Positions 37,513 to 45,110 of a stretch of 64,000 bases of DNA are shown piece by piece. Position numbers and translations under genes: made by a program. The notes under the pieces were generated by a model. The model did no database searches. It was not told where the DNA came from and saw nothing but the letters and a program-made list of their open reading frames with translations. The stretch lies in assembly GCF_025515305.1 (NCBI RefSeq), contig NZ_JAOPHT010000008.1, forward strand, positions 62,001 to 126,000, in the 5' to 3' direction. How positions within the stretch are numbered: position 1 is the stretch's first letter; the number at the start of each line of letters is the position of its first letter. The DNA comes from Roseicyclus sediminis. GTDB taxonomy: Bacteria > Pseudomonadota > Alphaproteobacteria > Rhodobacterales > Rhodobacteraceae.

Positions 37513-37571
37513 GGGGGGCGCTGCCCCCCGGCCGTTCCGGCCTCCCCCCGGAGTTTTCCGCCAGGCTGAAG
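37513..37571 (-). repeat. dispersed 59-bp repeat module, copy 2
   Basis: In reverse orientation it reads CTTCAGCCTGG, AAAACTCCGGGGGG, CCGGAACGGCCGG, GGGGGGCAGCGCCCCCC. The order and spacing of blocks match copy 1 at 19346-19403. Confidence 0.6.
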
Positions 37572-37643
37572 AGGCATGGTCGCGGGCTTGAGGCGGACGC
37601 GGGCCGCGGCTAGCGTGGCGGCGCATCCGAGGGAGAGAGAACC

Positions 37644-39056
37644 ATGGCCCTGATCGCCGATCTGCCGAGAAACGAGGAGGGGATCGCCACCGCGCTCGAC
37701 CTCCTGCGCCAGCGGCTCGGGGCCGGCCGGGTCGAGACCGGGCAGGCGCTGCGGGAGCAGCATGGACATACGACGACGTGGATCCGCACCCAGCCCCCCG
37801 ACGCGGTGATCTTCCCGGCCTCCACCGGGGAGGTTCAGGACATCGTGCGGATCTGCGCCACGCACCGGGTCCCGATCGTGCCCTTCGGCACCGGGACCTC
37901 GCTCGAGGGGCATGTGAACGCGCCTGCGGGGGGCATCTCGCTGGACCTCGGCGCGATGAACCGGATCCTCGCCGTCCATCCCGAGGACATGGACGCGGTG
38001 ATCGAGCCCGGCGTCACGCGCAAGGCGCTGAACACGCATCTGCGGGATACGGGCCTGTTCTTTCCGGTCGATCCCGGGGCGGATGCCTCGCTGGCCGGCA
38101 TGGCGGCCACGCGGGCCTCCGGGACGAACGCGGTGCGCTACGGGACGATGAAGGACAATGTGCTGTCGCTCAAGGCGGTGCTGCCCTCGGGCGAGGTGGT
38201 GACGACGGGTGCGCGGGCGCGCAAGAGCTCGGCCGGCTATGACCTGACGCGGCTGATCGTGGGCTCGGAGGGGACGCTCGGCATCATCACGGAGCTGACG
38301 CTGAAGCTGCAGGGCATTCCCGAGGCGGTGTCGGCGGCGACCTGTTCCTTCGCGAGCGTGGCGGCGGCCTGCGACGCGGTGATCGCGACGATCCAGTACG
38401 GCGTGCCGGTGGCGCGGATCGAGCTTCTCGATGCGTTGCAGGTGAAGGCGGTGAACGCCTATTCGAAGCTTTCGCTGCCGGAGACGCCGCTTCTCCTGTT
38501 GGAGTTCCACGGATCGGAGGCCGGCGTGGCGGAGCAGGCGGAGGCCTTCGGCGGAATCGCGGCGGAATTCGGCGGCACCGGCTTTGCCTTCACCACCCGC
38601 GAGGAGGAGCGCAACCGCCTCTGGCAGGCGCGTCACGATGCCTACTGGGCGAGCCTCGCGCTCCGGCCCGGGGCCAAGGGGATTTCCACCGATGTCTGCG
38701 TTCCGGTCTCACGGCTGGCCGATTGCGTGACCGCGGCGCAGGAGAAGACGCGCGAGATGGGCTTCGTCGCGCCGGTCGTCGGGCATGTGGGGGACGGGAA
38801 TTTCCATGTCCTGCTGCTGATCGACATGGAGGACCCCGGCGAGGTGGCGCGGGCCGAGCGCTTCGTCGGCTGGCTGAACGAGCTTGCCATCTCCATGGAG
38901 GGGACCTGTACCGGCGAGCACGGGATCGGGCAGGGCAAGGCGCCTTACCTCGAGGCGGAGCTTGGGCCGGCCGCGATGGAGGTCATGGCGGCGATCAAGC
39001 GCGGGATCGACCCCCTGAACATCTTCAACCCGGGCAAGCTGAGGCTTCCGGTGTGA
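37644..39056 (+). CDS. FAD-binding oxidase (GlcD / D-lactate dehydrogenase type)
   Basis: 470-residue flavoprotein of the vanillyl-alcohol oxidase fold. The FAD domain has VPFGTGTSLEGHVNAPAGGISLDLGAMNRI (near residue 75) and the segment GSEGTLGIITELTLKL (near residue 205). The C-terminal lactate/glycolate domain has VGHVGDGNFHVLLLID near residue 385 and the final GEHGIGQGKAPYL...DPLNIFNPGKL. It probably oxidises a 2-hydroxy acid such as D-lactate or glycolate. It stands alone, so its physiological substrate is open. Confidence 0.88.
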   Translation: MALIADLPRNEEGIATALDLLRQRLGAGRVETGQALREQHGHTTTWIRTQPPDAVIFPASTGEVQDIVRICATHRVPIVPFGTGTSLEGHVNAPAGGISLDLGAMNRILAVHPEDMDAVIEPGVTRKALNTHLRDTGLFFPVDPGADASLAGMAATRASGTNAVRYGTMKDNVLSLKAVLPSGEVVTTGARARKSSAGYDLTRLIVGSEGTLGIITELTLKLQGIPEAVSAATCSFASVAAACDAVIATIQYGVPVARIELLDALQVKAVNAYSKLSLPETPLLLLEFHGSEAGVAEQAEAFGGIAAEFGGTGFAFTTREEERNRLWQARHDAYWASLALRPGAKGISTDVCVPVSRLADCVTAAQEKTREMGFVAPVVGHVGDGNFHVLLLIDMEDPGEVARAERFVGWLNELAISMEGTCTGEHGIGQGKAPYLEAELGPAAMEVMAAIKRGIDPLNIFNPGKLRLPV

Positions 39057-39173
39057 GCAGGCGACGCGGACCCGCGGGCGCGGTGCCGGTTCTGGACAAC
39101 CTGTAGCCGCACCTGTCGGGGCGCCGGGGCGGGGCGCGACGGGCGTGATCGGGCGGTTCGCGGGGATGTCGCC

Positions 39174-40271
39174 CTAGGCGTGCAGGACGTGCCACGCGTG
39201 GCCGTCGAAGCCCTCGACCGCGTCGCCGTCGAGATGCAGGAGACGGGCGGGCGCCCCTGCCGTCAGCACGTTCGCGCGCCCGGTCAGCAGGCGGTGGGGA
39301 CGGTCGAACCCCATCGGCAGCACCTCGGCGAGTGGCCGCGCGGTCAGCCGCGCGATATGTCCAAGCCCCTCCAGCAGGCTGATGTCGGCGCCGGCGAGCG
39401 TGCCGTCGGTGAGCGTGAGCCGCCCTTCATGGCGCAGGACCTGCCGGCCGGCCAGCGAGAAGCCGGCGGCATCGGTGCCGGCGACCGCCATGGCGTCGGA
39501 GACGGGGATCGCCCCACCGGGGTGCGCGGCCAGCGCGATCTTCAGGGCCGCATCGGCGACGTGGTGGCCGTCGGGGATCACCCCCCAAGCCTCGGCATGG
39601 GTGAGGGCGGCGCCGACCAGTCCGGGCGCGCGGTGATGGAGGCCCGACATCGCGTTGAAGAGATGCGTGGCCATGCGCGCGCCCGCGGCGAAGGCGGCGA
39701 CGGCAGCCTCGTAGCTGCAGGCCGTGTGGCCGAGCGAGACGACGACGCCTGCCTCGGTCAGCGCCGCGATCTGCTGCGGCGTGACCCGTTCGGGCGCGAG
39801 CGTGACGAGCAGGTGGCCGACCCGCGCCCGGGCGTCGATCAGGAAGGCGAGATCGGCGTCGCCCATGTCGCGGAGCGTCGCCGGATCATGCGCCCCCGGC
39901 ACCGCGATATGCGGACCCTCGAGGTGCAGGCCGAGGATGCCGGGATCGGCCTGCCGCGCGGTGGCGACGAGGTGGACTGCGGTCTCGGTCGCGGTGGCGG
40001 TGTCGGAGATGAGCGTGGGCAGGATCGCCGCGGTCCCGAGCCGCAGGTGCGCGGCCAGTATGTCGAGGACATCGCCCGGCCCCTCGCAGTCGCCCAGCAT
40101 CCGGCCACCGCCGCCGTTGACCTGCAGGTCGATCGGCGCGGGGCAGACGACGGGGGCATGATCCCTCGCGGTTCCGGGGGAAAGGCGCGCGATGCGGCCT
40201 TCCGCGATCTCCAGATCCATGCCCCGACGCATGCCCGCGCCGTCGAGGATATCGACGCCCTCGAGCTTCAC
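39174..40271 (-). CDS. nagA: N-acetylglucosamine-6-phosphate deacetylase
   Basis: 365-residue amidohydrolase. The metal-site start is IDLQVNGGGG (near residue 46), with Q and N in place of HxH, as in the single-metal E. coli NagA. Further ligands are LHLEGPHIA (near residue 117), SLGHTACSY (near residue 180) and THLFNAMSGLHHR (near residue 200). The catalytic Asp is in PVSDAMAVAGT. The start overlaps the kinase stop by 4 bp. It would turn GlcNAc-6-phosphate into glucosamine-6-phosphate; no nagB was seen in the window. Confidence 0.9.
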   Translation of the reverse strand: MKLEGVDILDGAGMRRGMDLEIAEGRIARLSPGTARDHAPVVCPAPIDLQVNGGGGRMLGDCEGPGDVLDILAAHLRLGTAAILPTLISDTATATETAVHLVATARQADPGILGLHLEGPHIAVPGAHDPATLRDMGDADLAFLIDARARVGHLLVTLAPERVTPQQIAALTEAGVVVSLGHTACSYEAAVAAFAAGARMATHLFNAMSGLHHRAPGLVGAALTHAEAWGVIPDGHHVADAALKIALAAHPGGAIPVSDAMAVAGTDAAGFSLAGRQVLRHEGRLTLTDGTLAGADISLLEGLGHIARLTARPLAEVLPMGFDRPHRLLTGRANVLTAGAPARLLHLDGDAVEGFDGHAWHVLHA

Positions 40272-41107
40272 GGCAGCCCCCGTGCCAGCGCCAGCGCCCC
40301 GTCGAGCGGGCGTCCGAGCGCGGGGCGCAGGTCGCGCGACAGTGCCTCGGGAAGGTGCGGCGCGAGCAATTCGCCGAGCCCGCCGGTGACGACGAGCGGC
40401 GCGCCCGGCGCATGGCCGAGGTCGGCGAGGCCTTCGGTCAGTGCCTCCAGCGTCTCGGTGATCAACCGCCGGGCGAGCGGTGTTTCGGCATGGGCCAGAA
40501 CCACGCGGGCGACCTGCGCGAAATCGCCGGGCCGCGCGTCACGGGCGAAAAGGACGGGATGGGGCGGCGCGGCCTCCATCAGGGCTTCGGCCAGCGGGTC
40601 CGCAGGCAGGCGGCCATCGGCGACGCGCAGGGCGAGGGAAAGCGCGCGGCGGCCCAGCCACGCGGCCGAGCCTTCGTCGCCGAGGTGGAAGCCCCAGCCG
40701 CCCACATGCCGGATCCCCGAGGCCGACTTGCGGATGAAGAAGGATCCGGTCCCGAGGCTTGCGAGTGTGCCCATCGCGCCGCCAAGCGCGCCTTCCAGCG
40801 CGGTCACGCTGTCATCGACCACGTAGGCGAGGAAGGGAAGGCGCGTGGCGAAGGCGTCGGCGACGCCGGGCAGGCGCCCGCCCGCCAGGCCCGCGCAGAC
40901 GCGCGCGCGTCCCATGTCCTCGAGGCCGAGTCCATGGGCCGCCAGCCCCTCGATCAACGCCTGGCGGATCGCGGCCTCGGCGCCCGGCGGATCGGTCACG
41001 ATGTTCGCGGGGCCGCCCGTCGTCTCGGTCACCGTGTCACCGACCGACACCGCCACGCGGCAGCCTGTTCCGCCGCCGTCGATGCCGATATCGATCCGGT
41101 CGGCCAT
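40268..41107 (-). CDS. BadF/BadG-type sugar kinase, probable N-acetylglucosamine kinase
   Basis: 279-residue ASKHA-fold kinase. The phosphate-1 motif is DIGIDGGGTGCRVAVS (near residue 5), with VDDSVTALEGALGG and SLGTGSFFIRK (near residue 110) and GGWGFHLGDEGSAAWLGRR. It resembles eukaryote-like GlcNAc kinases of the BadF/BadG/BcrA/BcrD ATPase family. The neighbouring NagA gene, whose start overlaps this stop, makes an amino-sugar substrate very likely. The ATG at 41107 lies 2 bp after the Gfo/Idh gene. Confidence 0.85.
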   Translation of the reverse strand: MADRIDIGIDGGGTGCRVAVSVGDTVTETTGGPANIVTDPPGAEAAIRQALIEGLAAHGLGLEDMGRARVCAGLAGGRLPGVADAFATRLPFLAYVVDDSVTALEGALGGAMGTLASLGTGSFFIRKSASGIRHVGGWGFHLGDEGSAAWLGRRALSLALRVADGRLPADPLAEALMEAAPPHPVLFARDARPGDFAQVARVVLAHAETPLARRLITETLEALTEGLADLGHAPGAPLVVTGGLGELLAPHLPEALSRDLRPALGRPLDGALALARGLP

Positions 41108-41109
41108 GA

Positions 41110-42192
41110 TCAGAGCGCGACGGCCTGACCCGTCATCGCCGCCTCCTGTGCGGCCAGGCCGATCCGGACCGCGGCGGCGCCGTCCTGCAGCGTCACCTCC
41201 GGGCGGCGGCCTTCGCGAACCACGTCGAGGAAGCGGAGATGCTGGTAGTACGTCGCCCCGTTGTGGTCGCCCGCTTCCAGAAGCGTCGGGTCCACGGGGA
41301 TGTCGATGCGGCTCGGGCCCGTCGGATGGCGCGGGCTGACGATCAGGTGTGGGACAGGCTGCGGGCCGATGTCGAAGTTCCAGAACCGCGTCGGCCCCGG
41401 CACGAAGGCCTGAAGTTTGCCCGTGGTACCGACGGCCGAGATCTCTTCCTGGTAATCGGAGCCTTCCGCGAACATGCACAGTTCCAGCATCGCGCGGGCG
41501 CCCTTCGCGAAGTCCACGATCACGTAGCCGTGGTCCCAGATATCCGGCGTCTCGCCCCCGTAGCGTTCGTCGAGATGGTTCACGGCCTGGCCTGCGCTCG
41601 CCATGACGCGCACCGGTTCGTCCTGCAGGATCAGGCGCATCAGGTCGAAGAAATGGCAGCATTTCTCGACCAGCGTCCCCCCGGTGTTGCGGTTGAAGCG
41701 GTTCCAGTCGCCGACCTTCTCGAGGAAGGGGAAGCGGTGTTCGCGGATCGTCAGCATGCGGATGCCGCCCGTGGCCGCCTCCGCCATCTCGCGGAACTTC
41801 GCGATCGGCGGCATGTAGCGGTACTCCATCGCGACCCAGATCGGCGCGGGGAAATCGCGGGCGATGTCGCGCAGCGCGGCCTCGTCCTCGCGCCGCGTGT
41901 AGACCGGCTTCTCCACCAGGACCGGCAGCGGCCTGATGCGCGCGATGTCCCGCAGTTGCGGCACGTGCATGTGATTGGGCGAGGCGATGACCAGCGCATC
42001 GACGTCGTTGCGCGCCAGAAGCCCGGGGATGTCCGCGCAGGGCGTGGCGCCGGGCACCAGCGCCCGGGTCGCGGCCGCCATGCCTGTGTCGGGCTCCACG
42101 AAGGCCGAAACCTCCGCCTGTGCGAGAAGTGCTATGTTGCGGATGTGCTCCTGGCCCATCATGCCGCAACCGACGATGCCGTAGCGCGTCAT
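41110..42192 (-). CDS. Gfo/Idh/MocA family oxidoreductase
   Basis: 360-residue NAD(P)-dependent oxidoreductase with an N-terminal Rossmann domain (RYGIVGCGMMGQEHIRNI), the catalytic-lysine motif PVLVEKPVYT near residue 96, and the active-site NTGGTLVEKCCHFFDLMR (histidine near residue 177). Members oxidise or reduce ring positions of sugars or inositols, or catalyse redox-neutral glycosidic bond cleavage. It is in one operon with GntR, the kinase and NagA, so a modified amino sugar is a fair guess. The ATG at 42192 starts the dinucleotide motif directly. Confidence 0.87.
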   Translation of the reverse strand: MTRYGIVGCGMMGQEHIRNIALLAQAEVSAFVEPDTGMAAATRALVPGATPCADIPGLLARNDVDALVIASPNHMHVPQLRDIARIRPLPVLVEKPVYTRREDEAALRDIARDFPAPIWVAMEYRYMPPIAKFREMAEAATGGIRMLTIREHRFPFLEKVGDWNRFNRNTGGTLVEKCCHFFDLMRLILQDEPVRVMASAGQAVNHLDERYGGETPDIWDHGYVIVDFAKGARAMLELCMFAEGSDYQEEISAVGTTGKLQAFVPGPTRFWNFDIGPQPVPHLIVSPRHPTGPSRIDIPVDPTLLEAGDHNGATYYQHLRFLDVVREGRRPEVTLQDGAAAVRIGLAAQEAAMTGQAVAL

Positions 42193-42223
42193 TGCCGTCT
42201 TGTCCTCCCCTCGCGCGGCGCCC

Positions 42224-42928
42224 TCAGGGCACCCGCGCATGATAGCGGGCGCGTGCCGGATCGAACCATGTCCGCGACGCCTCCGCCGGTTTGCCGTATT
42301 GATCGAAGGCCAGCCGTTCGACAAGCCCCATCGTGTCGCCGGGCAAGGGCCCGAGTTCCGTCGGCGCCCAGTCGGGTAGGGGGCCCACGCTCACCCTGTC
42401 CTCGGCCCGCAGGATGTCGAGCGACAGCCGCTCCCGGTAGAAACGGTAAAGCGATTCCGAAAGGTGCGACGCCTTCAGCGTGCCATAGCGGGCATGGAGC
42501 CAGATCTCCTCGACCGCGACCGGCACCCCGTCGAGCGCGCGCAGCCGCCGGATGCGCCAGGCCCGGCCGGGCATGTCGGACAGCGCCTCGGGCGACGGCC
42601 CCTCGTCGAGCGACAGAAGCCGCGCGGTCGGAAGACCACCGCCGCCCGGCACCGCCTCGAGCCGGAAGAGGGCGTAGGTCCCGACGTTCCGCGCGCCGCC
42701 CCTCACGTAGTTCCCCGAGCCCTGCCGGCGTTCGATCAGTCCGCGCTCGGCGACGACGGCGAGGGCCTTCCTCAGCGTCATCATCGACACGCCGTTCTGG
42801 GCCGCCATGCGCCGTTCGGGCGGAAGCCGGTCCCCCGCCGCAAGCCGGCCCGCGCCGATCTCGATGGTGAGACGCTCGGCGATGCGCAGATAGGCGGGCA
42901 GGGCGCCGGGATGCGGATCTGCTGACAT
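42224..42928 (-). CDS. GntR family regulator with UTRA effector domain (HutC type)
   Basis: 234-residue regulator. The winged helix is in residues about 12-75 (YLRIAERLTIEIGAGRLAAGDRLPPERRMAAQNGVSMMTLRKAL and RRQGSGNYV). A C-terminal UTRA ligand-binding domain starts near residue 95 and has the conserved AVEEIWLHARYG. Regulators of this class, such as NagR, sense sugar phosphates, for example glucosamine-6-phosphate. The start at 42928 is preferred because GGAAGG lies just upstream; an ATG at 42949 would lack a ribosome-binding site. It is the first gene of the amino-sugar operon and divergent from the monooxygenase gene. Confidence 0.87.
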   Translation of the reverse strand: MSADPHPGALPAYLRIAERLTIEIGAGRLAAGDRLPPERRMAAQNGVSMMTLRKALAVVAERGLIERRQGSGNYVRGGARNVGTYALFRLEAVPGGGGLPTARLLSLDEGPSPEALSDMPGRAWRIRRLRALDGVPVAVEEIWLHARYGTLKASHLSESLYRFYRERLSLDILRAEDRVSVGPLPDWAPTELGPLPGDTMGLVERLAFDQYGKPAEASRTWFDPARARYHARVP

Positions 42929-42955
42929 GGCCTTCCAAACCTGTCGCATAAAAAT

Positions 42956-42965
42956 TGTTATACCA
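42956..42965. promoter_or_regulatory. candidate GntR/NagR-type operator
   Basis: TGTTATACCA is a one-mismatch palindrome in the AT-rich gap between divergent GntR and monooxygenase genes. Its complement TGGTATAACA resembles half of the YvoA/NagR site (TTGGTATAGACC), as I recall it. Confidence 0.45.
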
Positions 42966-43031
42966 TTGATCTACCCGTTTCCTCCGGCTAGGCAATCGGG
43001 AAACGCATTCCGGGAAGGGAGGCCCTGCGTC

Positions 43032-44186
43032 ATGACCGTCGTCCCCGTCACGTCCGCCGATCTCGATGCCGCCGAGGTATCGTGGTTCGCCGCGCTCTGT
43101 TCCGACGATTACCGCTACCTGGGCGTGCCGGAGGGAGACCTGCGCTCGTCCTGGGCGCACTGCTCCTCGATTCTCAAGGAGGCGGAAGCCCAGGGTTTCC
43201 GCAACATCCTGTGCCCGTCCTCCTACCAGGTCGGGCAGGACACGTTGAGCTTCGTCGCCGCCGGCGGGCAGGTGACGAGCCGGATCAACATGCTGGCCGC
43301 CGTCCGTTGCGGCGAGATGCAGCCGGTCATGCTGGCGCGCACCATCGCCACGCTCGATCACATGCTGGAAGGGCGGCTGACCGTGAACATCATCTCGTCG
43401 GACTTCCCCGGCGAGAAGGCCGACAGTGCCTTCCGCTACCAGCGGAGCCGCGAGGTGGTGGAGATCCTGAAGCAGGCCTGGACCCAGGATCAGATCAACT
43501 ACCAGGGCGAAGTCTATGATTTCAAAGGTCTGACGACCGATCCCGCGAAGCCGTACCAGACCGGCGGGCCGCTTCTCTATTTCGGGGGCTATTCGCCCGA
43601 CGCGCTCGAACTCTGCGGACAGCATTGCGACGTGTACCTGATGTGGCCTGAGCCCAAGGAACAGATCGCCGGACGCATGAAGGCCGTGAACGAAGTCGCT
43701 GAAAGATATGGCAGAACGCTCGACTACGGTCTCCGTGTCCACGTGATCGTCCGCGACACGGAGCAGGAGGCGCGCGAATATGCCGAGCACCTCGTCTCGA
43801 AACTCGACGACGAGCTTGGCACGCTGATCCGGGAGCGCGCGCTCGATTCCGGCTCGCTCGGGGTGAGCCACCAGGCCCGCGCCCGCGAGCTTGCGGACCA
43901 GTTCGGGTATATCGAGCCGCATCTGTGGACCGGGATCGGGCGTGCGCGCTCGGGCTGCGGCGCGGCCATCGTCGGATCGGCCGATCAGGTTCTGTCGGAG
44001 ATCGAGGAGTATCGCAAGATGGGGGTCCGCGCCTTCATCTTCTCGGGCTACCCGCATCTCGACGAATGTCGGCATTTCGGTCGGCTCGTGATGCCCGAGC
44101 TCAAGACCTGTTCATTGCCAGAGGCTTACGGCAGAGTGCCTGCGGGCGTGCCCGATACGCCGCTCGGAGCCGGGGAGAGACGCTGA
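43032..44186 (+). CDS. SsuD-type FMNH2-dependent sulfonate monooxygenase
   Basis: 384-residue bacterial luciferase-like (LLM) flavin enzyme, clearly of the alkanesulfonate monooxygenase branch: LLYFGGYSPDALEL, YGLRVHVIVRDTEQEA, LVSKLDDE, HLWTGIGRARSGCGAAIVG and FIFSGYPHLDE. The sulfonate-binding residues of E. coli SsuD (R226, H228, R297, Y331) align with R235, H237, R306 and Y340, a constant +9 offset; Cys54 falls on Ser63. Such enzymes need reduced FMN and O2 and release sulfite plus an aldehyde. The stop overlaps the aldo/keto reductase start (TGATG). No flavin reductase is in the window. Confidence 0.87.
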   Translation: MTVVPVTSADLDAAEVSWFAALCSDDYRYLGVPEGDLRSSWAHCSSILKEAEAQGFRNILCPSSYQVGQDTLSFVAAGGQVTSRINMLAAVRCGEMQPVMLARTIATLDHMLEGRLTVNIISSDFPGEKADSAFRYQRSREVVEILKQAWTQDQINYQGEVYDFKGLTTDPAKPYQTGGPLLYFGGYSPDALELCGQHCDVYLMWPEPKEQIAGRMKAVNEVAERYGRTLDYGLRVHVIVRDTEQEAREYAEHLVSKLDDELGTLIRERALDSGSLGVSHQARARELADQFGYIEPHLWTGIGRARSGCGAAIVGSADQVLSEIEEYRKMGVRAFIFSGYPHLDECRHFGRLVMPELKTCSLPEAYGRVPAGVPDTPLGAGERR

Positions 44187-45076
44187 TGGACCGCGTTAAG
44201 GTCGGAGACCTCGAATTCAGCCGCATCGTCTACGGGATGTGGCGGCTCGGCGATGACGCCGACACTTCGCCTGCCCATGTGGAAGCCAAGATCGAGGCCT
44301 GCCTCGAGCAGGGCATCACCACGATGGACCAGGCCGACATCTACGGGGCCTACGGCGCCGAGACGATCCTCGGCGCGGCCTTCCGCGCCAGCCCCGGCCT
44401 GCGCGACAAGGTGGAGCTGGTCACCAAATGCGACATCGTCGCGCCGATCGGCAAGCACGCGGACAAACGCGTGAAATATTACGACACGTCAGGCCCTTAC
44501 ATCACGTCCTGCGTCGAGAACTCGCTGACGCAGATGGCGACGGACCGGATCGACCTTCTGCTCATCCACCGCCCCGATCCGATGATGGACCATGCCGAGA
44601 CGGGCGCCGCGCTCGATGCGCTGGTCGCCTCTGGCAAGGTGCGCGAAGTGGGTGTTTCGAACTTCCGGCCCTGGGACTGGCAGCTTCTGCAATCGGCGAT
44701 GGAAGTGCCGCTGGTGACCAACCAGATCGAGTTGAGCGTCATGCATCTCGATCCCTTCACCAACGGCGATCTGGCGTTCCACCAGGCCCATGGCCATCCG
44801 GTGATGGCCTGGTCGCCGCTGGCCGGCGGTCGGCTCTTCGCCGAGGAGGGCGCCGCGGTGCGCGAGGTGCTGACGCGGATCGCGCACGAGCAAGGCGTGG
44901 ATCCCGGCGCGGTCGCGGTGGCGTTTCTGCTCCGCCATCCCGCGAAGATCCTGCCGGTGATGGGCACCAACGCGCTCGACCGCATCCGTGGCCTTTCCGC
45001 GGCCCTGTCGGTGGAGCTGACGCGGCAGGACTGGTTCGAGATCTATACCGCGACCCTCGGCCACGAAGTGGCCTGA
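44186..45076 (+). CDS. aldo/keto reductase (YdhF-like)
   Basis: 296-residue NADPH-dependent reductase. The catalytic tetrad is visible: D48 and Y53 (MDQADIYGAYG), K81 (LVTKCD) and H128 (LLLIHRP). The C-terminal WSPLAGGRLF and VMGTNALDRI complete the cofactor site. It is closest, from memory, to YdhF. The start ATG overlaps the monooxygenase stop, so the two enzymes are made together. An SsuD-type enzyme yields an aldehyde, so this reductase may reduce it to an alcohol, as 6-dehydroglucose is reduced in the oxidative sulfoquinovose pathway. Confidence 0.87.
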   Translation: MDRVKVGDLEFSRIVYGMWRLGDDADTSPAHVEAKIEACLEQGITTMDQADIYGAYGAETILGAAFRASPGLRDKVELVTKCDIVAPIGKHADKRVKYYDTSGPYITSCVENSLTQMATDRIDLLLIHRPDPMMDHAETGAALDALVASGKVREVGVSNFRPWDWQLLQSAMEVPLVTNQIELSVMHLDPFTNGDLAFHQAHGHPVMAWSPLAGGRLFAEEGAAVREVLTRIAHEQGVDPGAVAVAFLLRHPAKILPVMGTNALDRIRGLSAALSVELTRQDWFEIYTATLGHEVA

Positions 45077-45110
45077 CGCGCGGCCGCGGGCTGCGAGGCC
45101 CAAGGCCGGC

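Noticed and set aside
39174-45076. Plain chitin/GlcNAc utilisation locus as a full explanation
   Set aside because: It would explain kinase, NagA and GntR but not the coupled SsuD-type monooxygenase and aldo/keto reductase sharing the same control region. It is kept only as an alternative for the left half.
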